Under the pieces are notes generated by a model. It was given only the letters and a program-made list of their open reading frames with translations, was not told where the DNA came from and ran no database searches. This document shows, piece by piece, positions 5,522 through 8,911 of a stretch of 8,911 bases of DNA. The stretch covers positions 1-8,911 of the forward strand of contig CANRCO010000048.1 of NCBI GenBank assembly GCA_947629125.1, in the 5' to 3' direction. This stretch comes from an uncultured Bacilli bacterium (GTDB taxonomy: Bacteria; Bacillota_I; Bacilli_A; RF39; UBA660). Numbering within the stretch: position 1 is the stretch's first letter; each line of letters begins with the position of its first letter. Position numbers and translations under genes: made by a program.

Positions 5522-7169
5522 TTATAAAGCAAGTCTATATGGATTATCTTTAGAACCATCACCTGAGGTAATTAAAACATTTGATTTCAAATATAGAACA
5601 GGTTTAAATGTTCGCCCAGAATCACCAGCACTTACACTATTAATATAACCAGCTTTTCTTATTTCCATTGCAGCATAAGAAAGATCTGTCCGAGGAGAAA
5701 GAACCCACTGATATATATTTTCATATATATAATCATTTTCACGACAATAGTTCCATTTATCTTCATTAACTAAAACATCATTTAAACCCCAATTATATAA
5801 TTCCTTTGTCAAACAGATATTTCTATTGGATAAATTGCCGCCGCTGGTTGCATAACCATAATCACTTGGATACATTAATCCGATATATCCTATCCATTTA
5901 GTTGGACTTTTACCATACACCTTTTTTTCTCGTTCTTGTTTATACCATTCAGCTGTAGTTGATTTTGAATGTTCTGTCCACGTCATTCCTCCCAAATAAA
6001 ATACACTTTTAGCTATTAAATTTTTACTTTCATTGGTTAAACCATTATTACTAAAGTCAATTGATTCTTCAGTAAAATTTGTTATGTTCGCTTGATTTGG
6101 TTTATACCCTTTTTCACGATTATAGTAACTTCCTACTTTTTTAAACATTACATGATTATTATTATCTTTTGCTGTTCCATCACTATCTATTATATAGCCT
6201 TTTTTTGTTTCTTGAGTTTGCCAATTTTCTATTACTACGTCTTTAGGATTTAACATCATCATTAGTTGACTATCACTCCAGTCATTACTTCCCATATCGT
6301 TTGTTGAGGAACCTACTCCATGTTGTTTGTAATCCAAAAAATAAGTTCCAGATAAAGCTTCATCTCTTATTAATTTAATTTTACTTTCTTTGGTTCCAGA
6401 ATCATTTTCAACATTATTCATTACTCCAATAATGCGCCATTTCTCATTATTGAAATCAACATAGTTGTTTGGGTCTTTTCCTATGTACCTTAAGTTGTTA
6501 TCGCTTGTTTCATCATAGGCAAGTTGGTTGTTTTCTTCACTTATGATTCTTACATAATCACTGGCTAATATATTCTCTCTTTTGATACTATCTATCTCTA
6601 TTTTACTTTCAAAAGTTTTATTATTTATTTGCTCATATTCTGTATTTTCATCTAACCAGATTTTTAAGTTTAATTGTTTACTATTATTAGCATTAATTCT
6701 TACTGTTGTTAAATGTTTTCCTGTATTATATTCTTTATTTGTTGTTTCTCTATCTAATAAATTATTTAGATTATTTGGTTCAATTATTTTTTGATTATTA
6801 TATAGTAATGTTGCTCTGATATTCTTTTCATTTAATGTATTATTTTTATTTATATCTAAATTTACTTCAACATATTCTTCATGATTACAATTATTGTTTA
6901 TTGTGAAATTATAACTTTCTTGCTTTAATCCTTCATCATCTGGTGTTTGGTAGGCATTCTCTATATTTATATTTGTTCCTTCAGTTACTTCTAGTTTTAA
7001 ACAGCCACTACTTATTTTATTTACACTTGTTTGTTCTTTTGTTGTACTCCATAGGGCATAACTTATTCCACTTATTATTAGTGCTCCTACTAAAACTCCC
7101 AAACAAACTAATATCTTCGGGTACTTTTGTTTATTAAAATACCCCCCCCCGATTTACATCATGATTCAT
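5522..7169 (-). CDS. Phase-variable surface protein, copy C (out of frame as read)
   Basis: ATG at 7169-7167 has an excellent Shine-Dalgarno, GGGAGG (7184-7179), nine bases upstream. It reads M-N-H-D-V-N-R-G-G, then nine G (7150-7142) shift it to V-F-stop. With eight G it continues Y-F-N-K-Q-K-Y-P-K into the long frame and gives 548 residues. The in-frame TTG at 7102 has no convincing ribosome site, and an in-frame ATG-ATG at 7162 is followed at once by TAA. The first 240 or so residues (signal anchor, TasA/camelysin-like region with two cysteines) are nearly identical to copy B in protein and DNA. The C-terminal half keeps the same landmarks (WRIIGVMNNV, WIGYIGLMYPSDYGYAT, KPVLYLKSN) but is otherwise strongly diverged, and resembles DUF6273-type domains (W-V-L-S-P-R... 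G-Y-I... K-P-V-L-Y-L). Probably displayed on or released from the cell surface; the ligand is unknown. Confidence 0.82.
7142..7150 (-). repeat. Poly-G phase-variation tract (nine G) in copy C
   Basis: Nine C on the plus strand, read as G in codons 7-10 of the gene starting at 7169. The ATG-to-frame distance is 67 bases, as in copy B, so nine G is OFF and eight or eleven is ON; ten G is also OFF, ending at a TAG about ten codons after the run. Confidence 0.87.
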
Positions 7170-7195
7170 AGTATCTAACCTCCCTATCTTTTTTT

Positions 7196-7224
7196 ATTAT
7201 AGTAAAAATTGTAATTTTTTGCAA
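7196..7224 (-). promoter_or_regulatory. Promoter of surface protein copy C
   Basis: TTGCAA (7224-7219), 17-base spacer, TATAAT (7201-7196) on the minus strand, followed by a leader with GGGAGG. The -35 lies two bases after the T run of the upstream gene's terminator. The run of G is well downstream, so tract length should alter translation, not promoter spacing. Confidence 0.7.
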
Positions 7225-7225
7225 C

Positions 7226-7248
7226 AAAAAAGAAAGCCTTTTGCTTTC
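7226..7248 (-). terminator. Terminator of the permease gene
   Basis: On the minus strand GAAAGC, AAAAG loop, GCTTTC (7248-7232), then six T (7231-7226). It lies about 20 bases past the permease stop codon and separates it from the copy C promoter. Confidence 0.8.
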
Positions 7249-7268
7249 AATTTTATATTTATCAATAA

Positions 7269-8687
7269 TTAAAGTATTACTAAGAATATGAATACTAAAA
7301 CTATTAACATTGCTAATATAAATTTCCAAATATATTTAATCCAACTTAGATAATCAATATCTAAATAAGATAAACCAAACATTAGAACTATACTAGTTGG
7401 AGCTATAAAGCTGATAAATCCATATACTGATAAATAGATTAATGATACAGCACTTAAACTATTAGAATATAATGCTGATAAATAGCTTCCTACTGAATAT
7501 CCAGTAAATCCTAAATCAAGATGGAATATATTAGTTATTAATGCCATTAAAGAAACTTTAAGTGCATTGAATGATGAACCACTCGGTAAAATCTTACTAG
7601 TAATGTATGGAATTATTGCAGAATTATAAAGAATTGCAAATACAAAGTAACATAATAATACAATACCAATTGGTTTAATTAATTTTTTAATTCCTTCACC
7701 AAAAGATTCAATGTAATCATTAATTGATACACGATACATGAATGCAATAATCACTGAAGCAATTAATAAGACAATAGATAATGTTAGTAAATCCCATGAT
7801 CCAATTGCTTGACTTGCACTTCCTAAAATATTAGAAATGATTGTAAAATCTTCACCAATTTTAACATTTAAAAGTTTGTCATGTAAATCTGTAAAGATTT
7901 TAATATTGAAGATACTCCAATCAATAAAGCTCATTATTGTAATTATTGCTAAGATACCTAATACAATTATAATTGGATATATCTTAGTCTTTTCTTTTGG
8001 TTCTTCAATTGCAAACACATCTTCAACTTCTTCAGCGTTTACTTTTGCTTTCTTACCCTTAGCAGGTTTTGCTTCTTCTTTTGGTTTCATTGCTAAAATA
8101 GTTAAAATATTTAATAAGAAATATCCACAAACTAAAATAGCTATTTTAATCCATATATTATCAGTAAATTCAATAGTTACATATTGATTAAAATAAGTTA
8201 ATCCTTCAGTACCATAGATTGGTGCTAAAGTTCCAACTAAAATTGAACCAAATGTTGTAGCAAATACTGGTAATTTTTTGATTCCACTTTTTAATAAAAC
8301 TGATATTAAGAATGGAACAAATAAGATAACAGCAAATACTTGCGTACTCATAGCAGTTAAAGCTACAATTAATAAAGATATAATTAAAACACTTATTTTT
8401 TGTTGTTTTTCTATCTTACTAGCTAAACTTGCTACTAATTTTTGATAACCACTAGTTTTAGATAATACGCCATAAAATCCAGCCAAGAAAAGTAAATAAA
8501 CAATTTTATCTAAGCTAAAATAAATAGCGTAATATAGTAAAACTGGAATATCACTAAATCCAATACGACTTAATCCAGCATCTTGGAATGATGTTCCACT
8601 AAATGAACCCGTACTGAATATCCAAGTCATGACAATGGCAATAATTGCTAATATGCCAATAACTTTTACTAAACTATTCTTTTTCAT
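7269..8687 (-). CDS. Multi-pass membrane permease, YfcC/DcuC-like
   Basis: A 472-residue protein with about twelve hydrophobic segments, starting M-K-K-N-S and a first span near residues 8-25. The pattern (I-F-S-T-G-S-F early, L-F-L-A-G-F-Y-G-V-L-S-K-T-S-G near 75-90, then T-A-M-S-T-Q-V-F-A-V) resembles YfcC/DcuC-family carriers of the ion transporter superfamily, whose members move dicarboxylates, basic peptides or amino acids. The substrate cannot be told from sequence. A charged cytoplasmic loop rich in K, E and A (about 200-236) splits the two halves. AGGAGG (8700-8695) is seven bases from ATG 8687, fixing the start. TATAAT at 8713-8708 is a possible -10, but no clear -35 accompanies it. 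It lies between the lysS terminator and its own terminator, so it is probably transcribed alone. Related permease families remain possible. Confidence 0.75.
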   Translation of the reverse strand: MKKNSLVKVIGILAIIAIVMTWIFSTGSFSGTSFQDAGLSRIGFSDIPVLLYYAIYFSLDKIVYLLFLAGFYGVLSKTSGYQKLVASLASKIEKQQKISVLIISLLIVALTAMSTQVFAVILFVPFLISVLLKSGIKKLPVFATTFGSILVGTLAPIYGTEGLTYFNQYVTIEFTDNIWIKIAILVCGYFLLNILTILAMKPKEEAKPAKGKKAKVNAEEVEDVFAIEEPKEKTKIYPIIIVLGILAIITIMSFIDWSIFNIKIFTDLHDKLLNVKIGEDFTIISNILGSASQAIGSWDLLTLSIVLLIASVIIAFMYRVSINDYIESFGEGIKKLIKPIGIVLLCYFVFAILYNSAIIPYITSKILPSGSSFNALKVSLMALITNIFHLDLGFTGYSVGSYLSALYSNSLSAVSLIYLSVYGFISFIAPTSIVLMFGLSYLDIDYLSWIKYIWKFILAMLIVLVFIFLVIL

Positions 8688-8728
8688 TTTTTCTCCTCCT
8701 TAATAAAATTATAGCTCAAAAACTCAAG

Positions 8729-8753
8729 AAAAAAAAGACTTTTTTAGTCTTTT
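8729..8753 (-). terminator. Terminator of lysS
   Basis: On the minus strand AAAAGACT (8753-8746), five-base loop, AGTCTTTT (8740-8733), continuing into more T. The stem includes the last codons and stop of lysS, a compact arrangement. Confidence 0.75.
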
Positions 8754-8911
8754 GGTCGCATTAATGGAAACATAACACAATCTTTAATATTAGCGCTATT
8801 AGTTAAAAGTTGCATTACTCTATCAATTCCCATGCCCCAACCACTTATTGGTGGCATACCATATTCCATTGCTTCAATATAATCATAATCCATTGGCATT
8901 GCTTCTTCATC
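8744..8911 (-). CDS. lysS: Lysyl-tRNA synthetase, class II (C-terminal end, partial)
   Basis: The last 55 codons of a gene cut by the right edge, ending in TAA at 8746-8744. The enzyme charges tRNA-Lys in the cytoplasm. The fragment holds the class II motif 3 region: D-E-E-A-M-P-M-D, then E-Y-G-M-P-P, G-M-G-I-D-R-V-M-Q-L-L-T-N-S (with the conserved motif 3 Arg) and the family's ending F-P-L-M-R-P-K. A tryptophan stands in the G-W-G-M-G-I-D-R stretch where G-L-G-I-G-I-D-R is usual. AspRS/AsnRS share parts of motif 3, but the E-Y-G-M-P-P and F-P-L-M-R-P pair points to LysRS. Confidence 0.93.
   Translation of the reverse strand, partial: DEEAMPMDYDYIEAMEYGMPPISGWGMGIDRVMQLLTNSANIKDCVMFPLMRPKD

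Noticed and set aside
6582..7137. Hydrophobic plus-strand frames at 6582-6794 and 6943-7137.
   Set aside because: They lie antisense within copy C, lack their own ribosome sites, and the matching hydrophobic bias comes from the reverse complement of N/K/E-rich codons.
459..7169. Diversity-generating retroelement targets, because the C-terminal halves look like variable surface domains.
   Set aside because: No reverse transcriptase, template repeat or adenine-biased variable repeat is visible in the window.
1..8911. CRISPR arrays, tRNA or rRNA genes, insertion sequences.
   Set aside because: No regularly spaced repeats, cloverleaf-like sequence, rRNA motifs or transposase-like proteins were seen on either strand.

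Overview
The window is AT-rich DNA with strong AGGAGG-type ribosome binding sites, TATAAT promoters and U-tailed hairpin terminators. It carries tgt, a PilB/GspE-type ATPase, a DcuC/YfcC-like permease and the end of lysS. This suggests a low-GC Bacillota, probably an uncultured gut Bacilli/Mollicutes-like lineage; that placement is inferred from style and gene content only. Every recognisable gene reads with TAA or TAG stops and none needs TGA as tryptophan.

Layout, left to right: (1) the first codons of a surface protein gene (minus strand) running off the left edge through a run of nine C on the plus strand; (2) an intergenic locus at about 120-440 with a 28-residue hydrophobic peptide gene, a long inverted repeat and two converging promoters, which looks like a type I toxin-antitoxin module; (3) a large surface protein gene (459-2184, minus); (4) a small membrane protein gene overlapping the end of tgt (minus); (5) a divergent promoter region, then a PilB/GspE-like ATPase with a long Q/N/P-rich tail (plus); (6) a bidirectional terminator; (7) a second large surface protein gene (5522-7169, minus); (8) a multi-pass permease gene (minus); (9) the 3' end of lysS (minus), cut by the right edge.

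The main result is a family of surface protein genes (two complete, one at the edge). Each has its own promoter, RBS and ATG, then six codons, then a run of G on the coding strand. In both complete copies the run is nine G, which puts the ATG out of frame with the long reading frame and ends translation after 11 codons. Eight G (or eleven) would join the ATG to a 574- or 548-residue protein. This is the hallmark of slipped-strand phase variation acting on translation. The two proteins share a nearly identical N-terminal half (signal anchor plus a TasA/camelysin-like region) and have diverged C-terminal halves on a common scaffold, as expected of switchable, antigenically diverse surface proteins.
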